Assembly (NCBI GenBank): GCA_016617855.1
Contig: JAECUM010006808.1
Coordinates: 1 to 64,000, forward strand
Source: Megalonaias nervosa
Taxonomy: Eukaryota > Mollusca > Bivalvia > Unionida > Unionidae
DNA length: 64,000 nt
Reading direction: 5' to 3'
Made by a program: the position numbers and the translations under genes. The notes beneath the pieces were generated by a model. It did not search any database. It worked only from the letters and a program-made list of their open reading frames with translations, and was not told the DNA's origin. Below are positions 44,481 through 57,960 of the stretch, piece after piece (position 1 is the stretch's first letter; each line of letters opens with the position of its first letter).

Positions 44481-47100
44481 CATACCCAACAGATGAATGG
44501 GGGTATAAATATCTGTCTCACCTACAAACAATTGTGTCCCTTGCAACCTGAACTTTTAATATTTTGGCCACCTATGACCTTGATCTTGGATCTTTGCCTA
44601 TTATTAATAAAACATGTTATGAATCCCATTCTGTATATGCTGTGTATTACTGGGTGAAACTCCAAAACAATAGTCATTTTAAACAAGTTAGTGTTAGTTG
44701 ATAAAAATAGTTGCCAAGAAACAAAACTGACATCAAGCATTACTCCTACTAAGCAACTATATGATTAGTTTATTCTCTCATTTTAAAAAACACACACATG
44801 CTTCAATTGCTCGTTCTGGCTAGCTAATCCAGATATCAAGTACAAGTAAATAAGATGAAACTCCAACCATTTCTGCAAGATGAAACATTATGTGACTCAC
44901 AAATAAAATGTGGTAAAACGTCTGCACGCAGTTTGATAATTCTGTCTTACCTACAAAAGCAAACAAGGCTTAGAGATTACTTTAGGTCATGCAATTCTTA
45001 ATATCAGTGCATTCTGTGTTGTATCCAGTTCTGATGACCACTTCTCGAAAATCCTTTCTAACATTGACAAGACACCAAGTTTAACAAAAAACTTGCTGAC
45101 AAGGATGAATAATAACAAATCTGTTGTAGCACAAAAACCGAGAAATATACCCAAACTGCATCAATTCCCACACCAAAGGGCGCAAATGAAGGGCGCAGTT
45201 CTTTGTGAAACTGGGGCATAACTCCACACAATTTTCTGGAAAATGGTGAACAGTCAAACTTAACCGAAGTCATCTTAACGTAAAGCTTCATGCCAAATTT
45301 TGTTTGAATCCCTTAAGTCCTTGAAAAGTTATTGATCAAAAATAAAATTAATGGAGACTGGGACAAAATGTAACAAATCAGACTGACACGAGTAACATTA
45401 TATGTCCCCTTATTTAGATATGGAACAGGCATAAATCCTACAGGAATGTTTTGAGAATGACAGGTTCAAACTTTTTCTGGGAAATATTTTATCAATTCCG
45501 GAATTGAAATCTCATAGCTAACATAAATATTTGAAATTCTGAATAATTTTTAAATCATTGGTTTGAGGGGTAAGGCTCCGAATGTGTGTACATAATTAGG
45601 TCTGGAGACAGTTAGGTGTCAAACAGATTTGGTATGTTCCCAAACATTTTGATAAGAATATTTTGAGACCTTCTCAGTGGGTAAGACTAGCTATGTAATC
45701 GAACTTCATTATAATTTCAGACTTCTGGCAGCATTAAAGTTGTAGGTTTTCTACCTTCAAGGAAATCTCGTACCCTAACAAATTTATTAAATGTAAACTG
45801 TAGGAATGACCCATTGTGTATAGAATCTAATTGCTTCTATCAAATCTTTATTTAGACACAATACACCACAGATAGACTGTACAAGATACTAAAAATTGCT
45901 CCTGATTATGTCTGATATGAAAAGGGCCCCTTGAGAATGTGATCTATTTGCAGCGACGGAGGATCCCTTAACAATAAATTTTCTGCCGTAAAAACATAGC
46001 GATTACTTTCCAAGGGGACTGGGATGGCCCAGGCTGCCGTCACCTATGAAGCTTGTGATGCGTCACTAGAAACTGCAGCTATGGAAATTTTTAGTGTGAT
46101 GGCGAGTTCGTTCATTATCATATTTGGTACTATGCACAGTGAGCAGTTTGTATGTTTCTGTTGTTACTGATCTGAACGTTCTGATTATAGGAGACTCCAA
46201 TGAAATTCTATATGAAATCCAAACTGAATAGCAAATCTAGTAAAACTTTATTTTGTGCACTCTTAACTAATACAATTTATGTAGAAATGTATGCAGAAAA
46301 TACAAATTGTAAAATGAATCGATTTTTGTCTCCCTATTTAAAGCATGGAAAGAAATAGATATTATTTTGCAATGCAGATATTTCTTTTGAAATGGCTTGT
46401 TAATATGTATGGAAAGTGATTCAGAGTAAGCAACGCCGTTATACATGTGTAGCTGATGGATGAGGACATTGTAGATTAAAATGTCAGCAAATTGTTGACC
46501 TGGACTGCAGTAAATATTGTTTCAACAGCTTGCAATTTTTGTAAACAAACCATTATTTTCTAAATTATCATCTTAGAATCAAAGTACTGACTTGAAAAGA
46601 GATACCTATTCAATAAACAAAATACTATCGTTTCAAAATTTTGCAATGGTCAATTCAGATACAAGAAAACACATAAATAAAGTGCAAGATTGAAAACTGT
46701 ATTTCTCTTCCCTAATAGGTACGTTTTCTGAATCATTATTTCTAAATATATCCTAACGTAGAAAAAAAATCCGTCAAATATAGTCTGGAGAAAAACACTT
46801 GTATGATTTTGTTAAAATTAACAATGAATACATTATAGATTTGTTCGGTGCGTAATAATCTTCTGTGTAGACAGAGCTATCGTCTATAAAGTTAATTTCT
46901 GGAGATATGGTCATTGTTTTTCTTGTGAACTTGTAAGGAATATTTCAGGTCACCTTGTTGGTTTACTAAAGCAAGACTTTTACTTCTGAGTTATAAATGA
47001 TTGTGACATTTAAAAAACACAGATGTTGTAAATCCAGAGATGTTGTAAATGGCATTGTTTTGTGAGGACTAGAGAAGATTCAGCAGGACTAGTAAATTTC
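44481..47100. other. Noncoding; possible interspersed repeat at 45060-45370
   Basis: No supported gene. The segment with GCATAACTCCACACAATTTT and GCCAAATTTTGTTTGAATCC resembles dispersed repeats I associate with bivalve genomes, at low confidence. The rest is unremarkable AT-rich DNA. Confidence 0.35.
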
Positions 47101-49119
47101 TCAATCTATTAGTCTTTCTGGCTACAAGGACGTTTTTGTTGCCTGTTAGGCCTGACATGATTTTGTAGTCTTGAACTAAACTTACTGTGAGGAAACCATT
47201 ATTTTCTTGTTAGACTTAACATGACAGTGACCCCTGACCTTTATACCCTCAAAATCTCTAGGTTTCTTTATTATCCTAAGTTCAAACCATACACAAAGGT
47301 TTGGTCAAAGAACTTAATTTAGAACAAAAGATGGTTCCTGTTGGACATGCCCAGTGTCCAGGACTAAAATCGTTTTATCAATACTCATCCTGAAGAGATG
47401 GTCATATCGACATGGATATTTCACTAAATCATTCCATTTGGTGTTTAGTTGGTCATAAATCAAAATGGTACCAATCTGACATCTAACACTGAAACCATGG
47501 CAGCCATCTTGAAAATCTTGTTATAGCTCTTCCACCTGAATGGATGATCATACTGACATAGGGTTTTCATTACAAGACTTCTTATCATGCCTATTTGTTC
47601 CCAAATAAAAATGGTGCCTCCAGAGGCCATCTAGAAATTATTGTTGTCATAACTCCTCGTAAATAGATGCTTATATCCGCCTGATGATATCCCTACAAGG
47701 ATTCTTATTATCTCAAGTTGTATTTAAAAGAAGAATGGTGCTTTTCAGACATCCAATATGGCAACCATTATGTCCAACTTGCAAATCTTATTACTACTCC
47801 TCCTAAATGGATGATGATGAGGTGTCCGCTAAAACACGTATGATGTCTCATTGGTTACAAATGGTCTTATCAACATGGGGTATACATTATAATATCTGGC
47901 TGATCTTAAATTAAAAAAGTAATAATCCTGTGATCCAATATGGCTACCGTGACAGACATGTTAGAAATCCTATTAGTGCTACTCTGCCCGAATACATGGT
48001 CGTATTGACACATGGCTTTCACTGAAAGAATCTGTACCATGTCTAGTTGCTCAGAAATGAATATGATGCTGATGATCCAATATACTGTCTTGAAAATCTT
48101 GTAAATTCTACTCCTTCTGAACCGATGGTCATATCAACGCGTGGTGTTAGGTAAAAGTCCTCTTAAATGACAGATAGTTCTAAACTAAAACTTTGCCCTT
48201 TAGACATTCGGTATGTTTACCACGGAGACGAGCGTGAAAATCTTGTTATTGATACTTCAACTGAATGGTCATATTGAATTTCTGCTCTTCTATTTTAAAC
48301 ACTGTTTAATTTCTACACGTCATTGAAGCATAGTCGTAACGAAAGGGGATTTTCACTAAAATACTTCTTAGAATTTCTATCTAGTTGGCCCTAAATGGAA
48401 ATAATGCCTGTTACACATTTTCTTTGACAGTCAATATGGCTGGTGGCCAGCTTGAAAATCTTGTGATAGTTATTCATCTTGAAAGGATGGTTGTACTGAC
48501 ACAGCATTTTCACTAATAGACTTCCTATCACGTCTTGGTGATCCAACATGACATACAATGTGATTTCCATCTTGATAATTTTGTCACTGATGCTCCTCCC
48601 TTCTGAAGAGATGGTAGTATTGACTTAAGGTTTTCACTAAAAGACTACATATTTCATCCTAAATTCAAATTGTGCCCTTTTGGAGGTTTAATATGTTCAC
48701 CAGGATAGCTGTCTTAAAAGTCTTGTCATTTCTACCCCAAAAAGAATTAACATATTTGAAGAAGGTTCTTACTGAAACACTTTTGATCTTATGGAATCTT
48801 CTTAGTACTAAATGAAAATAATGTCAGTTTTTGACGTCCGACGAAAGGCCATTATAAGCTCTTTGAGCGTATTGCAAGTAGAGCTAAAAACCATTTTCTT
48901 CTTTCAGTCACAATGACCTTGACCTTTGATTTGTTGACTCCAGAATCTGTAGGCATCTTCACTATACTAACTCCAAAATCATCCACAAAGTAAAGTCAAG
49001 GATCGTACTCCAGAACAAAAGTTATTAAGCAAAAACCTTCTTTCTTTTAGACAATGACCATGAGATTTTGTCATTTGACCCCAAAATCAATATGCTTCTT
49101 TGTTACAGAAAGTGCAAGA
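47101..49119 (+). repeat. Degenerate tandem satellite, unit roughly 120-160 bp, about 10 units
   Basis: Units share an ordered set of words: ATGGTCATATTGACA, TTTTCACTAAAA, ACTTCTTATCATG, CAAAAATGGTGCC, CCAATATGGC-ACCAT and CTTGAAAATCTTGTTAT. Unit anchors fall near 47398, 47544, 47662, 47858, 47995, 48124, 48265, 48326, 48486, 48610 and 48760. Flanking stretches carry CAATGACCTTGACCTTTG-type text (about 48910) and AGTGACCCCTGACCTTTATA (about 47228). Divergence between units is high, so it is old. Confidence 0.75.
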
Positions 49120-49824
49120 TGTTACGAACAGCTAAAACCAACTAGATCTGTAAAATTGAAATAATTTATTTTCCCAAATACAAAAGAGAAAATTAAAAAT
49201 ATCTAAATATTCCGAAATGTTCTATCCGAATGATGTTCACTATTGTATTGATGTTCCAATAGCATTTATGAATGACGACGATAAAATCAAGAATGTCTTT
49301 AAAGGAATTCACAGTTTCTGAAACAGCTCTATTTCCTTGTAGCGCATTTTAATTCCAATGAATGATTGAATTAAACAAGTAAATCTTCTCAGATAAACAC
49401 AGCTAGTTATAACGCCTCTGAGACTGATTATTAATGCCAGGAATGCCTTATTCTCCGTATTAATTTCTTATGTAGATAAGAAAATAAATACAGGGATCAC
49501 TGCCTATTGATTCTAGAATAATCTCAACTCAGCAACCCGATCACCTTTTTTAAAACTAACCAGTCAGAAATATGGTCATCTGGGCCTTTCAAGAATTCAT
49601 ATGCTGAAGTCAGATCCAGAGATGTTTACTTTAAAAATAGTTCAAATGATCATTGAATTTAAGAATTTAAGAATGAATTTTAAGGATTTAGTGAAAGAAT
49701 GACCTCTTCTTCAAAGCTCAAATCTACAATCATATATTGTATTAGTACTAAAAATGTTATTGAAAAGTAATCCTTACAAACTATTATTATAAAAATAATA
49801 TACATAATACAGATATACATAACA
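49120..49824 (+). mobile_element. LTR copy inserted in the satellite/repeat region
   Basis: Begins TGTTACGAAC and ends CATAACA, shares TGTAAAATTGAAATAATTTATTTTCC with the copies at 52166 and (reverse) 16550. The satellite-type text CAATGACCTTGACCTATGACA resumes at about 49900, so the LTR interrupts it. It is shorter (about 705 bp), with internal deletions. Flanking AAGA/AAGT is a possible decayed 4-bp duplication. Confidence 0.65.
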
Positions 49825-50536
49825 AAGTCAGATACAAACTAGTAAAAGTAAACGGTTGAGAAATCAAATGCGTGTTCAGAAATCATTTTTCTTTTTTCAA
49901 TCACAATGACCTTGACCTATGACATTTTCACTATTTTGTTACTGACAAGAATATACATATGCAACATTTTCTTCAACTGAGTGATGTGTCTTGATATGGC
50001 ACTGTAATATACATAAAACAATGGAACTTTGTGGACACCAACCGGTGTGTAATAGCAACGTGTACCTGCATCCACCTGTAAAATAGTCTGTAGAGTTCAC
50101 ATTTTTATTAATAGAGCAAAATTAATGAAACAAAAGCTGAATGAAGTAGTATATACTACTTTTCATCTGATTAATTTCAGAAATAATAGTATACTATATT
50201 ATATTCTACCTATTCCAACGTTTGTACCACTAAACCAGTTTTCTCCATAGCATCAAGAGGCTTCTGTTTATTGCTTCAAAAAAGATTTCAAAACATTAAT
50301 ATGAAGGTTATTACAGTTTAGATTCAACCAAACTTTATTCATACATCCAGAAGGTGAAGAAATTCTCATTGAGTGTTATGTTGCTTCAAAGTTACATCAC
50401 TACCCATAACATGCCATTTAGACTACAACCTGAGAAAAATAATTCTTCATTATGCATCAGTGCTGGATAGAAAAATGTTATCCCCTTGAGCAGAAATGTG
50501 TCAAACAATCTGAGTCTCGGATTACATTTTCCTGTC
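49825..50536. other. Noncoding continuation of repeat DNA
   Basis: The first 130 bp match the repeat text found before the LTR. The remainder is AT-rich without a gene. Confidence 0.4.
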
Positions 50537-50693
50537 TAGGCCGATAAATCAGCCCCACACCTGTGATGATATTGACTGAAGTATCGTCACAGGTGTGGCG
50601 CTGATTTATCGGCCCCAGCCCCACACCTGTAACGAAGGTGACTAAAATCTTTAGTCAATATCATCACAAGTGTGTTGCTGATTTATCGGCCTA
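50537..50693. mobile_element. 157-bp foldback element with nested inverted arms
   Basis: The outer arms (50537-50581 and 50649-50693) are about 45 bp, TAGGCCGATAAATCAGC... against its reverse complement, with about 4 mismatches. A third, inverted copy of the arm lies at 50583-50614 and a fourth partial direct copy at about 50615-50632. The element could fold into one long hairpin or two adjacent hairpins. The termini carry TA, consistent with a TA target, but no longer duplication is evident. Confidence 0.7.
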
Positions 50694-52165
50694 CTCATGC
50701 ATGTGAAGGATTATGTAATTCCTCTATATAAAAGATACCTGTCTAACTTGCATAGAGGGCACTTGTGTTTCCCACAATGCAGTTCTTCGAGGATTCTTCA
50801 AAACTTGAACACTGTGGCAACTGGTTATTGTTCTAGATTCTATTTTCAAAGAATCTTACTACGAACTGTGTTTAATGCGATCATTGTCAAGGATACCCAG
50901 AACATGGGATTCTGCGTTGATAATTGCACCAGCAGTTCGGAGATTTCTAAGTAGAGCGATGATAATATTTTATTAATTGGGACAGGCTGGCAGCCTCGGA
51001 ATTTTTAGTTTAAAATATTCCACTCAACAGTTAGTAAATCCTGCTTGCAAGAGCTTTTCCTTCATTCAATCCATATCCTTAACACGTACTACCAGATTTG
51101 AATTAGAATTTTACCTTTATCATTATCAGAAAACAGATCAATCCTGCAAATGCTTGGCATTGCTTTCAGCTGCATTTAATCAGAATAAGTCAGGGTCCAA
51201 GCTGATCTTAAATATTTCTGCGAAACTACGCATTTCTCCATGTCAAAATAGGTCAAAGTTAGCAAAAAAAGGAGAAGCGAGTGTACATAGTCCAAAATAA
51301 TCACTTGAAACAACTGGTTTTGCATATTTTCCTGTCAGCTGATTTAAATAATAATGATATACTATCAGAAGTTTATAAAAAAAAGTAGCAAAACTTTTAT
51401 TATTTTGTTTCACTACAGTTGTGTATCAGAAATTCAGCTATTTCTTTATTGGCATACAGGATGCCGGATTGTACACCTCGTACCTTACCACAGTAAAAAA
51501 ATACAAATATATAAAATTTGAAATGAATAGCGCGCATAAATAAATTTCTGAGCACACCATTATGTTATGAGTTACTTCGTCCATTGAAGCGGTCGGATTT
51601 TAACAAACAGTGGTGTGGCTAGTACCAAATTTAAAAACAAGTCCCCCTCCCCCTTTGGCATTAGATTCTCACCTGCCACAAACTTGACCACAAATATCTA
51701 ACATAGAAATCTTATCATTGACAATAATGAGCTGAAAAATGGAACTTGTATCTCGTCATGTTGACTCATGCTAAATATATCTCGCTTTGCTGTCGTATTC
51801 GACTTGTATCTCGCCATGCTGACGCATGCAGAGGCAAAGCCTGAATGATGAACCTGGAACAAAGAAAACAAGCCAATCTGACCTACTTCTCCAAGCGGTA
51901 AGTTGTATTGTGTATGATGAATGCACGATGCAAGTTTTATACTTGTATAAACCTATCATCTGCAATTTTCGGTTGGACTGTCATATGATAACCTTGTATA
52001 GGAAAGACTATTAATGTTTGCAAAAAGTCACATGTTTATTTTTACCTTCACCAAACTCTCAGTTCACTAAATTAAGGCACAGCATATGAACACAGGAAAT
52101 AAAACTGGGATGATGCGTCGTTGTTAATTAATGATGTCCTATGTGCTGCTTCCTCCCATAGTTAC
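50694..52165. other. Noncoding, nothing recognised
   Basis: Open frames of 85 and 107 codons occur at 50697-50954 and 50977-51300, but they have no recognisable domain, codon signal or splice context, so I do not call them genes. Confidence 0.35.
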
Positions 52166-53062
52166 TGTTGCGAGTCTGTACTATTAAAATACGTAACAGA
52201 AAAGAGTAAGTCAACCAGCTTTGTAAAATTTAACAAATAATTTATTTTCCTAGAATACAAAGTGAAATTGAGAAAAAAGAACTTACGGTATTGCAAATTA
52301 AATCCCCGAATAATCCAAGAATTATAGACACAAGTTCTAACAATAAAAGTCCTGAATAAAAATCAGTTCAAGTCCTGAAGAGATCCAAAATTGAAGACGA
52401 TGACGTGTCTGTTATAGCCTGCGAAGTGCTGATGTGTCAATAGTATCTTGTTGAATCACAGAAATATTATTCCGGGTTTGCATTCAGAATAAATTTAGTG
52501 AATGTTTGATCCAAAAATTTTATCAGAGCACTTTTGTATTTCCAGAGAAAATAATCACTTGAATTCAATAATTTGAAGAAAATAAAATTTAGCACAAACT
52601 GGTCACAAATATAATACAACTTGAAGGTGCTATATGTTGAAGCACGACTAACTAAATCCTCACAATTAGGTCACAATTAACATTTTCTAAAAACAACCAT
52701 TACCTAATGGAAAATAACCTTATAGAATGATCTAATGAGACTTGTTTATTTACGACACAATTACCTGCAAAATTCACGTAGGAATCTCCAAAACCCTGAT
52801 CCTAATCAACATATTTACTCCTTCTTGTTTACCTGAATAATAATCCTGATATTAAGCCCGTACAGATAGAGAATAATTTAGCTATGTATTAATTTTGACA
52901 TAAATGAAATAACAAAAAAAATTATAAAAACGTCAATCAGGTTAGAAATGAACTCAATTTTGGACAAGGTCAAGTCCAGCATACAATGTTACATTACAAT
53001 AGAATGTAATGAAATAAAATTATTTAAAAAAAACCCAAAAGAATTAAATTAAATATACATAA
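52166..53062 (+). mobile_element. LTR copy, near full length
   Basis: Begins TGTTGCGAGTC and runs collinear with the reverse complement of 16550-17474: GTAACAGAAAAGAGT, GCTTTGTAAAATTTAACAAA, TAATTTATTTTCC, AACTTACGG, AATCCAAGAATTA and, at the end, GAATTAAATTAAATATACAT. The boundary at about 53062 is approximate. No target duplication is visible, suggesting age. Confidence 0.7.
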
Positions 53063-53500
53063 GACTACCACGTGCAATTTTTACCACTCTTCCTTTGAGT
53101 GGTTTACATCTGAGACTTTGAAATATTCGGGGTTTTAGTACTACCATATAAATGGGGACCCGGATATGCACGATTATGGAGGGCCATTGCAACCAAAAAT
53201 ATGAATTGAAACAAAATAAGTACATTTAAAATAAAAACAAGAAATGCTGAAGACGAAAAGCTAATATAAAATAAAGTGCTCATACAAATCAAACATAGTT
53301 AGGAGTCGCAGGGAACCAACGCGTTTTAATAACTATTCCTTTTCATTAAGTATGGTTCGGTATAATTAGGCAAGGATTGTGCTCAAAATGGAATCAAAAT
53401 TGACGCATAAAGTTTAAGGAAAGATCAAAACAATGAATGAAGCAACCGCTCATTTAGACAATGAACCAATCTGTCATTAATCAGCGAATTAATTAATCAG
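53063..53500. other. Noncoding, nothing recognised
   Basis: AT-rich stretch between the LTR copy and the 370-bp tandem repeat. Confidence 0.35.
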
Positions 53501-54640
53501 GTCGTTATGTTCAAGTTGATATAATGAGAACTCCGTTGGTGTGTTGAATCGGTCCCCTAGCGATAAAATGTCAAATGAGGGCCCATGTCAAAACTCTTTA
53601 AAGAGCGAACATAATGGTCCAAATGTACATGAAAGATACGATCTTCTTCGTGCTCTTCGTGTTATACCCAGCGCCCTTTATCTAGCCGCGTATTTTTTGC
53701 ATTCGGATCAACGAATTTACTTGGAATGTTTTTGGCTGTTGGAACAGATCCGTATCTAGACACTCTGCAAGACGCATTGAAAGTATGGGTTCATTTAGTA
53801 CGAACGATGCAATCGATTCAAATTGTGTGTGTATTTGTATACCCGATACCCTTTGGGTGCCCCTTACTTCAATGATTCCTCGCTACGAAATTCGTTAGAA
53901 CTTCCTTCGTGTGTCGAATCCATCCCCTCGAAATAATATGTCAAAGGAAGGTCCATGTCAAAACGCTTTAAAGGGGGAACGTAATGGTCCAACCGAATAC
54001 ACAAGATATAATCTTCTTACGGCACGTGTTGTACCCGACCTTCTATATCTAGCCGCGAATTTCTCTAAATCTACTTTAAGAATTTTCCTACTGTTGGAAC
54101 AGATCCCTAACTAGGTACTGTCAATGAGGCGCTGAAATCAAAATCCTCAATGTAGGGGTTCAGTTAGTACGAACGATTGATGCGATCAATGCACAAGGTG
54201 TGTTTTTCATACACGGTTCCCACTGGGTGCCCCTTATTTCGATAATTCCTTTCGATGAAATTCATCAGGACTTCTTTCGTGGGTGGACTCTATCCGCTAG
54301 AGATAAAATGTTAAATAATAGTCCATTTCAAAACTCTTTAAAGAGTCGATTGATGTCCCGTATTTATACATATATATAGTCTTCTTAGGGAACTTATTTT
54401 ATCTGCTCCGCTCCACTTTCGTTGCCCCCAAGTTTTCGAAATCGCCTTGACGAATTATTTATCAACTTGACATAGATCTCTAACTAGAAACTGTCCCAAA
54501 AATATTGAAATCAGAATCATCTATGTTGGGATTTGGTTCGTAAAAATTATTGATAGAATGGGTCCACATTGTGCGTGTTTTCATACGTGGTACCCGTAAG
54601 CTTGTTTCCCCGTTTCCAAGGACTTCAAAATAACAGTCGA
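53501..54640 (+). repeat. Three tandem units of about 370 bp, first two with a related open frame
   Basis: The block GTGTTGAATCGGTCCCCTAG at 53541, GTGTCGAATCCATCCCCTCG at 53911 and GTGGGTGGACTCTATCCGCT near 54280 marks units at 370-bp steps. Other shared words are CATGTCAAAACTCTTTAAAG, TATCTAGCCGCG, TGGAACAGATCC and GGGTGCCCCTTA. Units 1 and 2 each keep an open frame of about 65-70 codons with matching residues (KMSNEGPCQNSLK versus NMSKEGPCQNALK; LYLAA; LLEQI); unit 3 has lost it. Confidence 0.75.
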
Positions 54641-55400
54641 TGTCAGCAGAAGGCTTCTTGAACTCGTAAATACTCCAAATAATTAATCTCTAAGCAGATT
54701 ATGTCCACACAAGAGAAATCTTCAATTTCACACTTGTATGGGATTTTTTTTTTGTTGGTCATTAGTAAACGTATCGAATCCGAATACTATACTACACCTG
54801 AAACAACTAATTAATCCTATCTCAAATTACTAAACATGTATACATAACAATATCCTCAACCCTTCCTACATATAATCTGTGATCTATCTGTGTTCAGCTT
54901 TATCTAGGTGTACCAAAAGAACACTCGTACTTCTCCAGTAGAGTTAGGAGAGTACTATTGAATGCAATGAAGAGCTTTCGATCGGCAATAAGTTGTAAGC
55001 AATTACTTATTGAATTGGGAATAAAGAACGAATAGCCAGCTGGATGTGAATAAGAAATAAGTAGTCAAATATATGTATAATGCTTGACTCTGGAAGAAGT
55101 AACTGGTTACTTATTCCTTACTGAATCGATAACTGGTTACATATTCACATATTCAATCAGTAATAAGGAATAAATAATAAGTAGCCAACGTGACGTCAAT
55201 AAAGCGACTACGGGCGATACGATAGTGAAATTTCACCCATGAACATCATTACTGGTATTAGTTTTATGGCCAGTCACAATTATGGATATATTTCAGAAAA
55301 CTTGAAATTATGCATTTGAATTCTGTATCATTTATTTGGCTCTGACATTAAAATATTTGGCTGATATATTTTCGAAAATTATATACAGCCGTTTCAAGAC
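54641..55400. other. Noncoding, nothing recognised
   Basis: AT-rich DNA with locally repetitive AATAAGTAGTC/TAACTGGTTACTTATT words near 55050-55190. No gene. Confidence 0.35.
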
Positions 55401-55668
55401 ATACATACATACATACATACATACATACATACATACATAGTGAGTGATGCTGATTACTAACCTGGCCAAATGCGTGAGAGAATGATTCGGGGAAAAAGCA
55501 ACGAATCTTAGTACAAATTAAAATAATTTTAAAATAATGCATCAATAAAAAAAAACCTCATCTTAAACATTTGGTGTACATTTTTCCTTTCTAACACTGA
55601 TTGCTAGCTCTGAGCTCATGGTTTTACATTCGAATACTGTGGTAATCACACTGAGCCAGATACACGCA

Positions 55669-55757
<89 letters not shown>
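55401..55757 (+). repeat. (CATA)n and (TA)n microsatellites
   Basis: CATA repeats at 55401-55438 and TA repeats at 55671-55757. Frames through them are artefacts. Confidence 0.95.
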
Positions 55758-55759
<2 letters not shown>

Positions 55760-55990
55760 TCAAATGTCGGTGCTAGCTTTAAAAATGTTGCTGTTTTGGG
55801 TTTAACGTCATTTTCAGCGCATGATAGTGTATACATGTCGGACATATCGGAGAGTATAACTGATGGTGGAAGACCAGAAAAAACCCCGATAAGAACCACT
55901 GATTAACTGGAAGCTACGGGTAAGCTTTTTCACATATCCAGACTGGCTGAGCCCGAGATTCGAACCCAAGCGGAGAGAGGGCAGATGGCA
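55758..55990 (-). mobile_element. Second tRNA-derived SINE family
   Basis: On the minus strand a B-box-like GGTTCGAATCTCGG (about 55955-55968) is followed by ATATGTGAAAAAGC, GGTCTTCCACCATCAGTTATAC and GACGTTAAACCCAAA (about 55795). The order matches the core segments at 18222 and 28571. It abuts the (TA)n array, which may be its tail or its target. Confidence 0.5.
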
Positions 55991-56095
55991 GTGATCGGTA
56001 ATGGCGAGCGCTTTAGAATAAATCGGCCAACCGGATCCATAAATGTGACCCTATTTAAAATGCAAAATTTTGGAGTAGATAAAGAAATTAGAGAT

Positions 56096-56461
<366 letters not shown>

Positions 56462-56463
<2 letters not shown>

Positions 56464-57960
56464 TTGGTCATTATAGTCATAAAAATACATGTGGTCTTAG
56501 TGTGCCTGAATTTTAATTGAATATGACAAAGACGATACAGCGCTAAACGTCGGGAACCCTAAGTCAAATTGACTCGACTATTGCTGTATTATTGCTAACC
56601 AGTTTAAATTTTGATCAGAGATAAAGAACGTCATTTCCGTGATTTCATTCGGCCTTGTAAGACCATTGCGACCATACTTAATGAAGTAAGACAAAAAGTA
56701 AAATATTGGTCTTTTTTGGTCTAAAAATTATATTTAAAAAAACTAAAAAAAATTTATATCTGAGGCATCATGTGAAAGTTTTATATACAACCAAATTTGG
56801 ATAATGGAATGTCAAAGAGGATAATGATTGGGAAGTGAAAGTTATAACAAATTTTCGGCAAATATATTTTCAGGAGTGAAGTAATTTCAAACATAAACTA
56901 TCTGAAATGGTCTGCATTCCGGAATTGATGCAAGATTCTCACCTTCTCAATTAAACTGGCAGACATCGAGGTAAAGGCGTTCTAGGAATATCTGCAATGA
57001 GATTCACATAGATGTGTATGCAATCATTAGAAGATTTTGACTACTTTCAAATTTCATTCACCACTATCAATCAAATATGCACTTTTCCTAGGCCAAATAT
57101 ATACCATGGTAAATTTTTAGGCGTCAAAACACTTTCAGTCTCAAAGAATTATCGTAAAATCAGCAAGACTCAGTTGATGTCGAAAGAATTTGATACCATC
57201 TAAATGAAAGAAAACCAATGCACTTTTAACGGTATGTGTATATACAGATTTTTAATATTCAATTTCAGACAGCTTTCAGATTGTACTTGAAACTCAACTA
57301 AAAAGGGTCCGTTGTAAATTGTTACCAATGCAACAGAAAAAAAAAATAACTGTTAAAGGAACCTGTAACCCAAATGCAATGCACCAGAGATGGAAAGTGT
57401 GAATGAAAGAAACGAGATGAAAATCTAAATAATGGATTTCAGATTGAAAAAAAAACTGTAAAACTGCTTATTCTTGTCTTAAAGTTCAACTTTTTTAATT
57501 ACAGTGGTTTAATGACCTTAACCACGTTATATTAGGAAACAAATTTAGAGAGATACAAATTTATTACAACGAAAAGGATTTGTTTCTCATACCAGCCATT
57601 AAATATTTTTGAAAACATCACTTAAAATTTGATCGTGTTGACTCTTTGAAACCGTGCGATAACAGTGTGGCATGACTGAGCTAAACTGGGATGAGTGGAC
57701 GGTAAGGACTGGTTGTGGGATTTCCTAGCCGCATTTGATGAAAAACAATTTTCGACAGTTAGCAAATTCAGTATACAAATTTCACACTTATCTCCAGACG
57801 AGAATGCTGCTGGTTTAATTTATAGTACTCCATTACACCTGGGGTATATACCATTTGTAGTTATGTCTCCGTTTGTAGCTTTCTTAGATTTTAGTGATTA
57901 TTTCTTGATTATGAAGAGCTGGTGTTGTTCTGATATTTTTTAACCTGATATATTAGCCAG
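56462..57960 (+). repeat. Shortened duplicon relative C
   Basis: TGATTTCATTCGGCCTTGTAAG at about 56639 matches 35562 (B) and 22433 (A). From about 57000 the sequence instead matches 26640-27480, so the part equivalent to 22750-26640 is missing. No collagen exon is present in C. A frame of 82 codons at 57695-57943 is unsupported. Confidence 0.65.

Noticed and set aside
44160..44521. Minus-strand ORFs with MNSIIHVC-type repeats
   Set aside because: Translation of the 36-bp minisatellite; no signal, domain or splice context.
42421..49824. A full LTR retrotransposon bounded by the LTR copies at 42421 and 49120
   Set aside because: The interval holds a minisatellite and satellite but no gag or pol, and the two LTRs are too diverged to be a pair.
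50697..51300. Adjacent 85- and 107-codon plus-strand ORFs as a host gene
   Set aside because: No domain, signal peptide or conserved splice sites; lengths are compatible with chance.
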